Shown here piece after piece: positions 50,549 to 62,351 of a DNA stretch of 64,000 nucleotides. A program made the translations under genes and the position numbers. The stretch spans positions 101,929,439 to 101,993,438 of the forward strand of contig NC_084850.1 in NCBI RefSeq assembly GCF_033115175.1, written 5' to 3'. This DNA comes from Lepus europaeus (taxonomy: Eukaryota; Chordata; Mammalia; Lagomorpha; Leporidae). Numbering within the stretch: the stretch's first letter is position 1; each line of letters opens with the position of its first letter. The notes under the pieces are model-generated. The model saw nothing but the letters and a program-made list of their open reading frames with translations, had not been told where the DNA came from and did not search any database.

Positions 50549-50845
50549 AAAAAAAAAAAAAAAAAAGATTTGTTTATTTGAAAGGCAGCATGACGGGGGG
50601 GGGGGGGGAATATCTTTCACCTGTTGGTTCACTTCTCAAATGGTCACAACAGCCAGGAGCCTGGAACTCCATCCTGGTCTGCCACATAGGTGGCAGGGAC
50701 CCAAGCTCCTGGGACATCTTCTGCTGTTTTCCCAGGCACATAAGCAGAAAGCTTGAATTGGAAACAGAGCAGCGAGGAATTGAACCTGCACTCCAATATG
50801 GGATGATGGTGTCACAAGTGGCAGCTTAACCTGCTGCACCACTGT
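50549..50845 (-). mobile_element. C-repeat SINE, diverged, next to the previous copy
   Basis: Poly(A)AAAGATTTG tail join, a poly(G) run at 50596-50608, 'AGGAATTGAACCTGCACTCC' and 'AACCTGCTGCACCACTG'. A (TG)n run follows at 50845-50863. Confidence 0.78.
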
Positions 50846-51096
50846 GTGTGTGTGTGTGTGTGTCTATGGTCTTTTCTATATGTAAAATAATTCCTAATAG
50901 TTTTTGTGCCACCCAAGTATACGTATACCATCGTGAAGTATGAGGAAATCAATTTTGCAGTTACCCAGAATGCCTTAGTACTTGATCATTTGTCTAGTTA
51001 GAATACATGAGTATCCATCCCCATGCCCTGCTGTGTAACTGTGTGACCCTGGACAAGTTGTTTCCTTTTGCAGTGTCGCAGTTACCTCATTATTCA

Positions 51097-51358
51097 AATT
51101 TTTTTTAAAGTTTTATTTATTTGAAAGGCAGATACACACACACACACACATACAGAATCTTCCATCCATTGGTTTACTCCCCAAATAGCCACAATGACTA
51201 GGGGCTGGGCCAAGCCAAAGCCAGGAACCAGGAACTCCATCAAGTATCCCACATGGGTGGCAGGGACCCAGGTACTTGGGCCATAACCTGCTGACTCCCA
51301 GGAACATTAGCAGGAAGCTGGATCAGAAGCAGAGCAGCAGGTACTTGAACCAGCACTC
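51097..51358 (-). mobile_element. C-repeat SINE, head lost
   Basis: Starts with TTTTATTTATTTGAAAGGCAG and a (CA)n run. It ends at 'GAACCAGCACTCTGATAT', where the next copy's tail begins directly. Confidence 0.8.
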
Positions 51359-51359
51359 T

Positions 51360-51672
51360 GATATATTTATTTGAAAGACAGAGTTACAGAGAGAGGTATA
51401 GACGGGGGCGGGGGTCTTCTATTCGCTAGTTCACTCCCCAGATGGCCACAATGGCCGGAGCTGCACCAATCTGAAGCCAGGAGCCAGGAGCTTCTTCCGG
51501 GTCTCCCACACAGGTGCAGGGGCCCATGCACTTGGGCCATCTTCTACTGCTTTCCCAGGTCATAACAGAGAGCTGGATTGGAAGTGGGGCAGCCAAGACT
51601 CAAACTGGCATCCTTATAGGATGCCAGAACTGCAGGCAATGGCTTTACTTGCTACGCCACAGCGCCAGTCCC
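51360..51672 (-). mobile_element. C-repeat SINE inserted into the previous copy's head
   Basis: Tail ATTTATTTGAAAGACAGAG through to 'GCTACGCCACAGCGCCAG'. It explains the truncation of its neighbour. Confidence 0.85.
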
Positions 51673-51685
51673 TCTAATATACTTC

Positions 51686-52012
51686 TTTTTTTTTTTTTTA
51701 CAGGCAGAGTGGACAGTGAGAGAGAGAGACAGAGAGAAATGTCTTCCTTTACCGTTGGTCCACCCTCCAATGGCCGCTGTGGCCGGCGCACAGTGCTGAT
51801 CCGAAGGCAGGAGCCAGGTGCTTATCCTGGTCTCCCATGGGGTGCAGGGCCCAAGGACTTGGACCATCCTCCACTGCACTCCCGGGTCACAGCAGGGAGC
51901 TGGCCTGGAAGAGGGGCAACCGGGACAGAATCTGGCGCCCCGACCGGGGCTAGAACCCGGTGTGCCGGCACTGCTAGTCGGAGGATTAGCCTAGTGAGCC
52001 GCAATGCCGGCC
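51686..52012 (-). mobile_element. C-repeat SINE, second subfamily
   Basis: Has 'GGGGCAACCGGGACAGAATC'. Flanks CTCTAATATACTT at 51671-51684 and 52011-52024 form its target-site duplication. Confidence 0.94.
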
Positions 52013-52014
52013 TC

Positions 52015-53830
52015 TAATATACTTTTTAAAAGTACTTCCACTCACACCCTGGGTCACTGTGAACGGAGCTGTGGGGGTTGCAGGTGATGAGAGCTCTGCC
52101 ATCCTTGGGAAGGAATGAGCTTGTTTCGCTTCTGGCTTTAATTTGCTGAGTGACCTTCAGCAAGTCACTCAGTGTCTCTGGGCCCCTGGTGGGAAACTGA
52201 GGGTTCCACGGTTTTGTTCAGTGATGCTCGCGGTTCGAGCCCATGCAAGTGTAGTGGGCTGGGTCGTGTTCACAGCTGTGGAGCCTGTGGAGAGGCTGCT
52301 GGGGTAGGCTGGGTAGAGCTGGGCCCTACCTTAGTCCTGCTGCCTGGCTGGCTCGTATTGGGCGCTATCACCTCCCCTCTGAGCCTCAGGGCTGTCAGCC
52401 ACCGCAGAGGCAGCTCTGTAAGTCAGCTGTGAACAGAGAGCAGGAACTTCACACGTGAGGACGAGGCCCAGAGCGGGTGGTCCTGTGGCACACCAGCCTT
52501 CCTCACTCTTCCACGGTACTGAATGAGATGCCCAGGAGGCTGTGTGCAGTTGGCAGGTCCCGTCTGGCCCATGTGAGGCCTGGGGACCAAGACACGGGGG
52601 TCGTTCCCACTGTGTGTGTCTGCAGCACCCTTGGCTCCTAACTCAGGGGAAAGGGCGAGCTGAGTGGGTGCTATATGGGGGACGCGCTGTGCATAGTTCC
52701 AGGGAGTCCTCTGAGCTTTTTCTGGAAGGAACTTGCTGTCTGGGCAGGCAATGAGCTTCCATCACCAGGGCTGGGTGAACACCTGCTGGTCATGGTGCTG
52801 GGCGATTCCTGCCCAGGTGGGCAGCTGGGCTGGGAGTGCCAGAGGCATCTTCTGGGTCTTGGAGCCCAAGGAGCCACAGAGCAACCTGGAAGGGGTGGGA
52901 CTGAAGCTGCACGGAGCAGAGCTGGGGGTGTGTAGTGTGTGCATCAGGTAGCTTGGCCACCACTGAAATAAGCAAGAAGTACACTCCTGGGGTTGGTCAG
53001 ATGGGTCTCGAAGCGACTTCCTCCCGAGAGGGGAATCACCCTGTCCCTAAAGCTGCACGGTGTCCAGGGACCCATGAAGCACATCCTGAGAGCCCTCCTG
53101 TCCCTTCCTGTCCCCACTGGTGGCCCCCGGCTTGCTAGGGTGGAACTGACCATGAGGACGCATCTCAAATGGACTCAGGACTCCATGGGCTTGGGTACGG
53201 CTGGTGCCTGCAGAGCCATCGGCAGCAGAGGGAGGGATGGAGGCCTCAGGAGGCCACCTGGCCACAGCTCAGGGTGACGCCCAGCTCTGCCACTAGCAGG
53301 GCGACACGGGGCCACCCCCTCCCTCTGGAGCCCTCTGTTGGGGTGCTGAGATTCCCACTGTGAAGGAGGTCACTGGCCCCGCCCCGCCCGGGGGCCTCGC
53401 TGCTCTGAAGTCAGAATCTACAGAGCAGTTTATAGGCGGGCGCATTTCTATCCACGAGATATTAGCTACACACCAGTGTTTAAAGAGAGAAAAGGTGACC
53501 TTTCATTTTGTTTTTCTTGAGACTTGAGAGTGAGCAAACTACATACCACTGATTTTTTTTTTTTTTTTTAGAACAGACTGCACGGCTGCAGAGCGTGCAG
53601 GTGCCCTGGGGCCAGCAGCAGCACTGGCTTCTGTAGGCTGTGCCCACAGCGAGACCCGGAGCCATCCACCCTCAGGGTCAGAGCCATGGGTGCCTGGCCC
53701 ATTTCAACCTTCTCCTGAACCGCTTTGATTTGGGGAGAGAAAAAAATAGTTTTTTTGATAGTGTGGTAAACATGAAGATTTTAACTATTTTAGAAAAAGG
53801 AGTAACAGATCAGTCTGTGATACTGTATTC
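52015..53830. other. GC-rich SINE-free block with a MIR fragment, no gene recognised
   Basis: 1.8 kb, unusually GC-rich for this flank. A MIR-like piece lies at about 52120-52200 ('GAGTGACCTTCAGCAAGTCA'). Several overlapping open frames exist but show no family match I know and no convincing splice pattern. Confidence 0.4.
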
Positions 53831-53832
53831 TT

Positions 53833-54138
53833 TTTTAAAAAATAATGATTTTATTCATTTGAAAGACAGAGTTACAGACAGAGGTAGAGAGGTAGAGCCA
53901 GAGAGAGAAAGGTCTTCCATCCCCTGGTTCACTCCCCAAATGGCCACAACTGCCGGAGCTGCGCCTATCTGGAACCAGGAGCCAGAGGCCCAAGGACTTG
54001 GGCCATCTTCTACTGCTTTCCCAGGCCATAGCAGAGAGCTGGAAAGGAAGTGGAGCAGCCGGGACTCGAACCCGCGCCCATATAGGATGCTGGTGCTGCA
54101 GGCTGGGCTTTAACCCACTGCACCACAGCACTGGCCCC
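53833..54138 (-). mobile_element. C-repeat SINE, internally deleted
   Basis: Lacks the usual 'CTTCCTCTGGGTCTCCCACG' segment between 'AACCAGGAGCCAG' and 'AGGCCCAAGGACTT'. The ends are normal. Confidence 0.88.
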
Positions 54139-54205
54139 GATACTATATACTTTGGGCAAGAGAAATAAAGGCTTCTGTGAGCCTCAAAAAAAAAAAAATC
54201 CTTCC

Positions 54206-54537
54206 ATATGGGGCTGGCGCTGCAGCATACTGGGCAGGGCTGCTGCCTGCTGCACCAGCATCCCATATGGGCGCGGGTTCGAGACCCAGCTGTTTGGCTT
54301 CCAATCCAGTTCTGCTATGGCCTGGGAAAGCAGTAGAAGATGGCCCAAGCGCTTGGACCCCTGCACCCATGAAGGAGACCCAGAGAAAGCTCCTGCCTCC
54401 TGGCTTCGGATCAGCTCAGCTCTGGCTGTTGCTGTCATCTGGGGAGTTAACTAGCAGATGGAAAATTTTTCTCTCTGTCTCTACCTCTCTCTATAATAAC
54501 TCTGCTTTCCAAACAAATAAATATATTTTTTAAAAAG
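54206..54537 (+). mobile_element. C-repeat SINE
   Basis: Head 'GGGGCTGGCGCTGCAGCATA', box B GGTTCGAGACC, tail AAACAAATAAATATATTTTT. Flanks share CTTCCATAT / CTTCCACATAT. Confidence 0.92.
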
Positions 54538-54571
54538 TACTTCCACATATGGTTGTTCTAAGATTCTGTGA

Positions 54572-54898
54572 GGGGCCGGCACTGTGGCCCAGAGGGTAAA
54601 ATTGCTGCCTGCAGTGCCAGCATCCCACATGGGCACCGATTTGAGTCCCAGCTGCTCCACTTCCAAGCCAGCTCCCAGCTTACAGCCTGGGAAAGCAATA
54701 GAAGATGGTACAAGTCCTTGGGCCCCTGTACCCAGGTGGGAGACCCAGAAGAAGCCCCTGGCTCCTGGCTTTGGCCTGATCAAGCCCTGGCCTTTGTGGT
54801 CATTTGGGGAGTGAAGCAAGAGACAGATCTCTCTCCTCTTTCTCTGTGTGTGTGTGTCTAACTCTGATTTTCAAATAAATAACTAAATCTTTAAAAAA
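54572..54898 (+). mobile_element. C-repeat SINE
   Basis: Head 'GGGGCCGGCACTGTGGCCCA', tail CAAATAAATAACTAAATC and poly(A). Flanks share AAGATTC-G-G. Confidence 0.92.
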
Positions 54899-54939
54899 TA
54901 AGATTCCGCGAACTGTTGGAGCTTAGAAAATGCGCCCCC

Positions 54940-55550
54940 AGATGAAGGCTCCAGAAGCAGCCTCCTAAGCAGTTTCTCCCTGACCATCTCTTGCTCTCCC
55001 GTCTCTTACCCCACATTTCCGCTGGAGGGAAGCCAAAGAAACTAGAATTCCTCTTGCACAAGTTGAGTCATGGAAACCAGAACCTTTTTTCCCCTCAAAG
55101 CTAACCATAAAACCTAAAAATAATTATTCTAACTTTCCCCGGCCTTTCTGTGTAAGCTGGCCATAAAGACATTCTCTCGTGTACCTTCTTTGATTGCAGA
55201 CCCTAAGACCCTCATCTCAGAAGGGCTCCTACCCAGGAGGAAGAGACGCTGCACAGAAAGGCCTAGAAGAATCTGGACAGGCATGGCCGCGTGTCTCCTA
55301 ACTACGAGAGCAGACATTTCTACATAGCTGTTCGTGCTCCATTGAACCTAAGCTTAAAAATACATAGTTCAACCTGGCTCTTTGGGTCTTTATTTTCAGG
55401 GCTTCTGTATCACATAAAACTGTAACCAAATCAATCTGTTGCACGTTTTTCTTCTTAGCCTGTCTTTTGTTGATGGGGAGGAAAGGGGTTCAACCTTCCT
55501 GCCCTTATAGAACCAATCTCTATAAAACTTTCCTTGGTGCATGATGCGAT
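54940..55550 (+). mobile_element. LTR-like remnant, copy 1
   Basis: Shares ordered words with 61.75-63.5 kb: AACTAGAATTC, TAAGACCCTC, AGAAGGG, GGGTCTTT, and 'CATAAAACT' before a CCTGTCTTTTG end. The wording resembles class I endogenous retrovirus LTRs. No coding region seen next to it. Edges approximate. Confidence 0.45.
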
Positions 55551-55799
55551 AATTGCTATACCTATTATCACTACCATCAATATTGGTATTATTTAAGGAT
55601 CAGAGCAAAGATCTGTGTTCCTTGGCAGAATTTGTGGTAAGATCCAAATTCAAAGACACAGAAGAGATAAGAGATTTAACATCTCAGGGAATCCAGTGTG
55701 AAGGTTTGTTTAATAGAAGGGTTGGCTGCAGTGTCGACAGATGCTTTAGCCATCCGCTGATCTGTAGGTACCTAGCCAAGCAGGTGCGCTGGCCAGTAG

Positions 55800-56275
55800 G
55801 CTTTGCTATGGACTGAATTATGTTTCCTCCCCCCTGACTTTGACTGCACTGGGGAGGTAATAAAGGTTAAATCAGGTTACAAGGCAGACCTCAAATCCAA
55901 TATGAACTGTGTCCTTACAAGAAGAGGAGGACACATCATGGATGTGTGGGTTCAGAAAAAAGGCTATGTGAGGGCATGATGAGAAGGCAGCCATTTAGAA
56001 ACCAATGGGTTAATGGGCTCATAAGACCCCAGACAGCTCGCTCGCCAGCTTTCTCTCCACTCACCCTAGGGAAGAGGCCATGTGAATACCACAGTGAGAT
56101 GCTGGCCACCCATGAGGCCATAGGAGAGGCCTCAGAATGAAACTTACCTTACCAAGCACCTGCATCTCAAATGCCTGGCCTGTAGAACTCAGAGAAAGCA
56201 AGTATCTTTGGCTTCAGCCATGCAGTCTGTGTTTTTTGCCATGGCAGCCTGAGCAGACTCATTTACCAAGGATGG
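55800..56275 (+). mobile_element. MLT1-type MaLR LTR
   Basis: 'TGCTATGGACTGAATTATGT', 'GTGTCCTTACAAGAAGAGGA', 'GAGAAGGCAGCCATTTAG' and 'TGCCATGGCAGCCTGAGCAG' are standard MLT1 landmarks in order. Confidence 0.8.
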
Positions 56276-56369
56276 GATCTGGGAACATGTCCTTCCTGTA
56301 GATTACACATCATTTTGACCTCAGATTCATGTTCTCAGTAACTCCATGACCAAATATGATGTTAGTTCT

Positions 56370-57110
56370 GTGGTTTCAATATGGTTTGTTCCCCAAAGGT
56401 TTATGTGCTAGGATGTTGGTCTCCAACATAACAGCATTGGGTAGTGAATCATTAAGAGGCAGGGCATAGTGGAAGGTGATTAGCTCATGGGGCACCTACC
56501 ACAGAAGGGATCCAACATTATGGAGCTGATGGGTTGGACCACAGCTTTGGACACTGTCATCTCACATCAGAGTGCCTGGTTCGAGTCCAGGCTCTTCTGC
56601 TTATGATCCAGCTCCCTGCTAATTCATCTCAGAGTCAGGAGCCGATGGCCCAAGTATTTGAGCCCCTGTCCCTATGTGGGAGACCTGGATGGAGTCCTAG
56701 GCTTGTGGCTTTGGCCTGACCCAGTCCCAGCTGTTACAGGCATTTGGGCATGTTGAACCTGTGCTGTGGATGAATGATCCTCTCTCTCTCTCTCTCTCGC
56801 CTTTCAAATAGATCAATAAATCGTAAAAAAGAACGGATCAATGTTGTTTTCGAAGGACTAAGTTCTCACAAGAGTAGGTTGCTATAAATCAAAGCTAATA
56901 GATCAAACCTGCTCCACTTGGCCTCTCGTGTGCATGGCCATTTCTCTTCCTACTTCTGTGCCATGTGGGCCCCCACCAGCTGCTGGCACCAAGCTGTTGG
57001 GCTTTCCAGACACAAGACTAGTGAGCCAAGTAAACCACTTGTCTTCATACATTACCTAGAGTCAGGTTGTTTTTGTTTTTTTAAAGAGCAGCACAAAATG
57101 AACTAAGACA
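56370..57110 (+). mobile_element. MaLR LTR split by a SINE
   Basis: Starts 'TCAATATGGTTTGTTCCCCA', continues 'GGAAGGTGATTAGCTCATGG', and after the SINE ends 'CAAAATGAACTAAGACAG', the usual MaLR terminus. Confidence 0.75.
56525..56832 (+). mobile_element. C-repeat SINE inside the MaLR LTR
   Basis: Box B GGTTCGAGTCCAGG, CT run, tail TCAAATAGATCAATAAATCG. Confidence 0.82.
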
Positions 57111-57203
57111 GTTAGGGAGGGGCATGAAAGGAAAATGTTCAAAATGTCTCTTTTTAAGTGTTTTCTTGGGAAACCACTAAAAAACAGATTCTTTAAAAAA
57201 AAT

Positions 57204-57330
57204 TAGGGCTGACATTGTGGTGCATCAGGTTAAGCTGCTGCTTGCGACACTAGCATTCTTTCTCTGTCTGTCTGTCTCTCTCTCCCATTCCTCCCTCCCT
57301 CCCTGTCTCTGGTGCTCTATATTTCAAGTA
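57204..57330 (+). mobile_element. C-repeat SINE with large internal deletion
   Basis: The head 'AGGGCTGACATTGTGGTGCA' passes straight into the CT-rich tail after 'CGACACTAGCATTC', so about 200 bp of body is missing. Confidence 0.75.
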
Positions 57331-57595
57331 AACAAAGAGTAGGTTTGTCCACACCAGCACCATCAAAAACACATAAGTCATGCATGGTGCTACCACTTTA
57401 CAACTGCTATGACATCACTAGACAAGAGGAATTTTCCAGCCCCATTATGATTTAATGGGACCACCATTGCATATGTAGTTGGTCACTGATGGAACTGTTT
57501 TGTGGCTGATGACTGTACATTATTGAGACTCTCTACCTCTCTTTTTCACTGTCTCATTTTATTCATGTAAGTTATTTTTCTTAATTTTTGAAAAT

Positions 57596-57632
57596 GTTTA
57601 AAAAATTTTGATTCAAGTGGCACATAGAAAAA

Positions 57633-57678
<46 letters not shown>

Positions 57679-57938
57679 CTTCCATCCACTGATGAAATCT
57701 TCAAATGCCCACAACAGCTGAAAATAGACCAGGTTAAAGCCAGGAGCCATGAACTCATTTTGGGTCTCTCACAGGGGTGGCAGGAACCCAAGTACTTGAG
57801 CCATCACTTGTTGCTTCTCAGGATGTGCACCAGCAGGAAGCTGGAGTCAGAAGTGGAGACAGGACTTAGGCCAGGCATTCTGATATGGGATGGCGGTGTC
57901 CCAACCAGCACTGTAACTGCTGCGCCAAATGTAAGCCC
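57596..57938 (-). mobile_element. C-repeat SINE, GA-expanded
   Basis: GA run at 57636-57674. 'GGGGTGGCAGGAACCCAAGT' and 'GACAGGACTTAGGCCAGGC'. Confidence 0.8.
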
Positions 57939-58147
57939 CTATATTAGAAATTGTATTGCTCTTAAGTCTGTAATTGCTAAACCTAGAAGCCTTTAGTGTA
58001 CCAAGTTTTCCACAGTGCAGGCCCTCTAGTGGCACAATTGAAAATTTCAACAGTCATTCATAATGCCCTAAAAATTTCTTTCAAAACAATGTATTTTACT
58101 TTGATATCAATTGGTTCTGTTCATATTAATCTTAAAATGTATGTGAT

Positions 58148-58232
58148 ATAGAACCAGAGGATGAAAGACCTCTCTCTCTCTCTCTCACTCACTCTCTCTC
58201 TCTCCCCATCAGTCTTTCAAATAAATAAAAAT
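58148..58232 (+). mobile_element. C-repeat SINE 3' tail fragment
   Basis: Only 'GAACCAGAGGATGAAAGACC', the CT run and TCAAATAAATAAAAATAC remain. Confidence 0.72.
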
Positions 58233-58325
58233 ACACCTTAAATCAGGAAACAAAAATGGGTAAGATGATGAAAACCATCTTTATCCTCAATATGAGATCT
58301 TAATTCAGACAAAACCCTTATCTTT

Positions 58326-58358
58326 CTAGAGAATCTTTTTTTTCTGACAGACAGAGTG

Positions 58359-58398
<40 letters not shown>

Positions 58399-58681
58399 TC
58401 TTCCTTTACCGTTGGTTCACCCTCCAATGGCTGCTGCGGCCGGCGCGCTGTGGCTGGCACACTGCGCTGAACCGAAGCCAGGAGCCAGGTGCTTCTCCTG
58501 GTTCCCATGGGGTACAGGGCCCAAGCATTTGGGCCATCCTCCACTGCACTTCCAGGCCACAGCAGAGAGCCAGACTGGAAGAGGGGCAACCGGGACAGAA
58601 CCGGCGCCCCGACCGGGACTAGAACCCCGTGTGCCGGCACCACAGGCGGAGGATTAGCCTATTGAGCCATGGTGCAGGCCA
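58326..58681 (-). mobile_element. C-repeat SINE, second subfamily
   Basis: 'GGGGCAACCGGGACAGAACC' body. Flanks share GAATCTTTTTT. GA run at 58364-58394. Confidence 0.92.
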
Positions 58682-58715
58682 AGAATCTTTTTTTCTTATT
58701 ATAATTAGTAGGCAA

Positions 58716-59058
58716 TTTTTTTTAGAAAATATTTATTTCATTTAATTGAATGGCAGAGCCACAGTGACAGAGGAAAAGGGAGAGACAGAGACAGAGGTCT
58801 TCCATCCACTGGTTCATTCCTCAAATGGCTGTGATGGCCAGGACTGAGTCAGGTTAAAGCAAGGAGGTAGGAACTTCATCTAGGTCTCCTACATGGGTAG
58901 CAGGGATCCAAGCATTTGAGCTATCTTCCACTGCTTTCCCAGACACATAAGCCAGAAGCTGAATTGGACATGAAGCAGCTTGAACTTGAACATGCTCTGA
59001 TATAGGAGGCCAATTTTGCAAGTGGCAGCTTAACCTGCTACACCACAACACCAGCCCT
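58716..59058 (-). mobile_element. C-repeat SINE, diverged
   Basis: Tail ATATTTATTTCATTTAATTG, body 'GGGTAGCAGGGATCCAAGCA', end 'CTACACCACAACACCAGCCC'. Confidence 0.82.
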
Positions 59059-59059
59059 T

Positions 59060-59924
59060 AAGGGGCTGATATACAAGTTTAATCTGACAGTCTCTGAGCC
59101 TTCATAGTGGTACAAATTAAGAAAAATCTAAAGTGAATTGAAGAAGTTTTCCCATTTATAGCTTTATCCTAAAGGCACACGTTTCACAGTAAACACAAAC
59201 TGTGCAGTTTGAGGTATATTCTAGATACACAATAGCAACTGTATATTACATACGTAGGTTGTTTGAAACTATGGATGGCGAAGCTGAAGATCCATCCATC
59301 TAACTGGGTAGTGGCAGTATTTGCCATTTCCTTTGAAACCAGAGTGCACAGGCAGTGAGACAGAAAGGTGGTATTGCAGGCTGGCTTCTCTAAGCAGCAG
59401 GCCTTGCTGTGGGGCTGAGAGTGCACACTGTGTGTTAGAGAGTGTTTTTCTTGTCAATGCCACGTGGAGGGGAGGATGAGAGGCAGGATGGACAGAGGGA
59501 CCAGTCCAGTGTTTTTTCAGTCCCAAGGTCAGCTCTGGCTGATCCTGCAGGAAAGCTCTGGGATGAGATTGGCACAGTAGAGATTTCCCAAACTGGGCAG
59601 CAAAGCCTTGAGAGCCCCCAGGTGCTCAATTCATAGATGCAGCCTGCCCAGCTGCTGGGGTACCAAATCCTTGTAAGGGGATCTTGGCGGCACACAAGAG
59701 TCTGCACCCTAGATGGTGTGTGTGTGTGTGTGTGTGTGTTAAATGACACCTGAGGACAATGACTCTGAGAATTCCCACACAACGTTGGACAGCTAGCATT
59801 GGATCAGAAGGGCCTCACTCTGGAAGGCTACTACTGGCTGTTCGTTTATCCTGTCTCTAACCAATACACACACAGATCTTTGCTAGTGTGTACAATGAAT
59901 ATCTTATTTTGTATGTGACAGGAA
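59060..59924. other. Intergenic sequence with a (TG)n tract, no gene recognised
   Basis: A TG run of about 12 units lies at 59716-59739. The rest is unassigned. Confidence 0.5.
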
Positions 59925-60364
59925 GTATCATTTATTGGTTAGTGTGATTAAGGAGAGGATGACTCGGTGGAAGTCCTTGTGAGTGCAAGGCTCACCTCTT
60001 GTCCAGGGAACCACAGTTGAGGATGTATTTGATTCCCATAGCCATCTGGGACGAAATGTATCTCAGCCACCGTGTCTTCACATTCATCTGCATTAAACTT
60101 GGTAAAGCCCCACTTCTTTGAGATATGAGACTTCCAGTTATTTGGGAACTTGAACTTGGGCCCTTCGTAGGGCCTCAATCACATGCTCCTTGTTCCCCAT
60201 CTTGGTACATATAGATATGATGATTTGACCCATGTGAACCCTGGCCACCATGCCCTCGGAGCTTTGCAAAGGCACCTCACACACCTGTCTGGAGCCTCGC
60301 GGGACAGCAGGAGGTCAGACTTCACAGTTCAAACTTGATCTTAGCCGAAAGACTGAGAAACGAT
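59925..60364 (-). pseudogene. Chimeric retropseudogene: U2 snRNA 5' end joined to RPL10 mRNA
   Basis: On the minus strand 60330-59950 reads as the 3' half of ribosomal protein L10 (uL16), including [15 protein letters not shown] near 60110. It has frameshifts near 60160 and 60040 and a broken C-terminus. It continues into the L10 3' UTR with CCAATAAAT near 59935, then an A-rich end, and shows no introns. At its 5' edge, 60364-60331 matches the first 34 nt of U2 snRNA (starts ATCG, then CGGCTAAGATCAAGT) with about five differences. The join and lack of introns indicate L1-driven copying with template switching. Not coding. Confidence 0.85.
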
Positions 60365-61160
60365 TTCAGAGTTCATTGGAAGTGGCTGTCTCTGAGGTCC
60401 CTTAGGCTAATCCACACCAGCAACAAGCTGTGCACACTATGGAGGGAGCTGCTATTTTCTCCCACAAGGAAAGAAAGCCCAGTTACCTTAATTGACTGCA
60501 AAGGACTATATTAAATGCCTTTTCATTTTCAAAATTAGTGCTTGTTATTAGCTTGTGGATGTTAGAAATACCTCCCACCCTGGTCATATGGCTGGCACGA
60601 AAAATATGAGCACCGACTGAAATATTCAAAGTCCCTGTGTCACCATGAACTACATAGTAAGTTCTAGCCAGCTCATCAGGTTTTATCCTAGGGATGGCTC
60701 CCTAGGCTCAGATGGACATGTGTTTGAATCTCCGTGTCATTGCTTCGGGAAAACCCAGTGTACAAGAACTAGCCAACAAAGGCAGAAGGGACTGGATAAC
60801 TCAAGAAATAGGACAAATCTAGGATTGCAGAAAGTGTCGTTTATTGGGGAGGGGGCGGGGGTTTACTGGCAGTCATTAGGCAATGGATCTGCAGTAAGCA
60901 GATTTTTGTGTTAAACTGGACACATGCAGGCAGCCTACGCCTAACCTAAATAAACCTTGGAGTTACTCAAGGAAGAGTAACATTCCAGGCACTACATAAG
61001 GGACATTCAAGGGTTAAGCCAGGCAACACAAGCCCAGCAGGTTATCTTCACAACTTTGTTGACCCTGCCCTAAGGGCTTGAGATGACCATCAAGGTTATC
61101 TAACCGGCAAGATGGCAGTTACATCCAAAATGGCTGCAGTCATGTGGCGCTGAGTCCCTA
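60365..61160. other. Unassigned, possibly LTR-like at 60.84-61.16 kb
   Basis: 60836-61160 holds GTTTATTGGGGAGGGGG and 'AAGATGGCAGTTACATCCAA', a texture seen in LTRs, but no ends can be defined. The rest is featureless. Confidence 0.35.
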
Positions 61161-61214
61161 CAGTCACGGAGAGTGCACCTCATTAAAGTTCTTAGACAGG
61201 GACAAAGTGTTTCC

Positions 61215-61440
61215 AATGACTGTGTCCCTATTTACAGCTCCACTAGTCTTTTAAATATTGGACAACCTGTTGGCTGTATAGCTATTCCCCACTGTGGTTT
61301 TAATTCACACTTTCCCTCTTATTAGTGAGATAGAGCCCTTTTTCATGTGTTTGTGCCCCATCTGAGTTTCTTCAATTACAAGTTGCCTATATTGTCCCTT
61401 TTCCTTTGGGTTTCACATTGTTAGATTGATTTGAAATTTT
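61215..61440 (-). mobile_element. L1 fragment, antisense
   Basis: 'CCCCACTGTGGTTTTAATTC', 'TTTTCATGTGTTTGTGCCCC' and 'AGTTTCTTCAATTACAAG' are antisense L1 3' wording. Confidence 0.7.
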
Positions 61441-61778
61441 ACATTCTGGATAAGAGGATTTTCATTTTCACTCATTCTGTGGCATATCTCTTTATATGAA
61501 TTATAGTATAATATGGTGAATAAAACTCACTTAATTTAGCAAAGTAAGCTACACTTCTATTTAAGATTTGTGATGTTAGATTTTTGTTTAATGAGAGATT
61601 CCCTACCACTGTCCAGGCTCAGAACACAATAGCCAAAGTCTGGCACTTTGGTGTGTGGAGGACTTGGAGCTCACAGAAATCCAAAGGGCCTCAGAAGCAA
61701 GATTTTTCTGACCTTCTTCCATCCTCTCTTGTCTCGCTTTACTTTTCCCCCTAAAACAAGCTGTAGAAACTAGAATTT

Positions 61779-62110
61779 TGGGGCCAGCCTAGTGGCCTAG
61801 CAGGTAAAACTGCCACCTGCAATGCTGGCATACCACATGGGTGCTGGTTTGTGTCCTGGCTGCCCCACTTCCAATCCAGCTCAATGCTAATGCTCCAGGG
61901 AAAGCAGCGGAAGATGGCCCAAGTGCTTGGGCCCCCGCACCCACGTGGGAGAGACCCAGAAGAACCTCCTGGCACCTGGTTTCAGCCTGGCTTAACCCTG
62001 GCCACTGCAGCCATTTGGGGGGTGACCCAGTGGATGGAAGATCTCTCTCTCTCTCTCTCTCCCCATATCTCTGTAACTCTGACTTTCAAATAAATAAATC
62101 TTTTAAAAAT
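61779..62110 (+). mobile_element. C-repeat SINE
   Basis: Head 'GGGGCCAGCCTAGTGGCCTA', tail CAAATAAATAAATC. Flanked by AAACTAGAATT on both sides. Confidence 0.93.
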
Positions 62111-62205
62111 TCTCATTATAAAAAAACTAGAATTCTTCCTTCCCAAAGCAGATGCTAAAACCTAGAATGCCTCTTCCCCGAAGCAAGCCACAAAACCTGG
62201 AGAAG

Positions 62206-62262
62206 TGGGCCTGGCACGGTGGCACAGTAGGTTAATCAGCCACCTGCAGGGCCAGCATCCAG
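62206..62262 (+). mobile_element. C-repeat SINE head fragment
   Basis: 'GGGCCTGGCACGGTGGCACA' to 'GGGCCAGCATCC' only. Confidence 0.65.
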
Positions 62263-62351
62263 TGATCATCTTCTCACAGACACCAATCTGAGCAGTTATT
62301 CACCTTGTAAGAGTTGAGGAGGCCTGGTTTTTGTGTAATAAGAAAACAGGC

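Noticed and set aside
60331..60364. Functional U2 snRNA gene
   Set aside because: Only the first 34 nt are present with several changes, followed by RPL10 sequence, and no snRNA promoter is seen.
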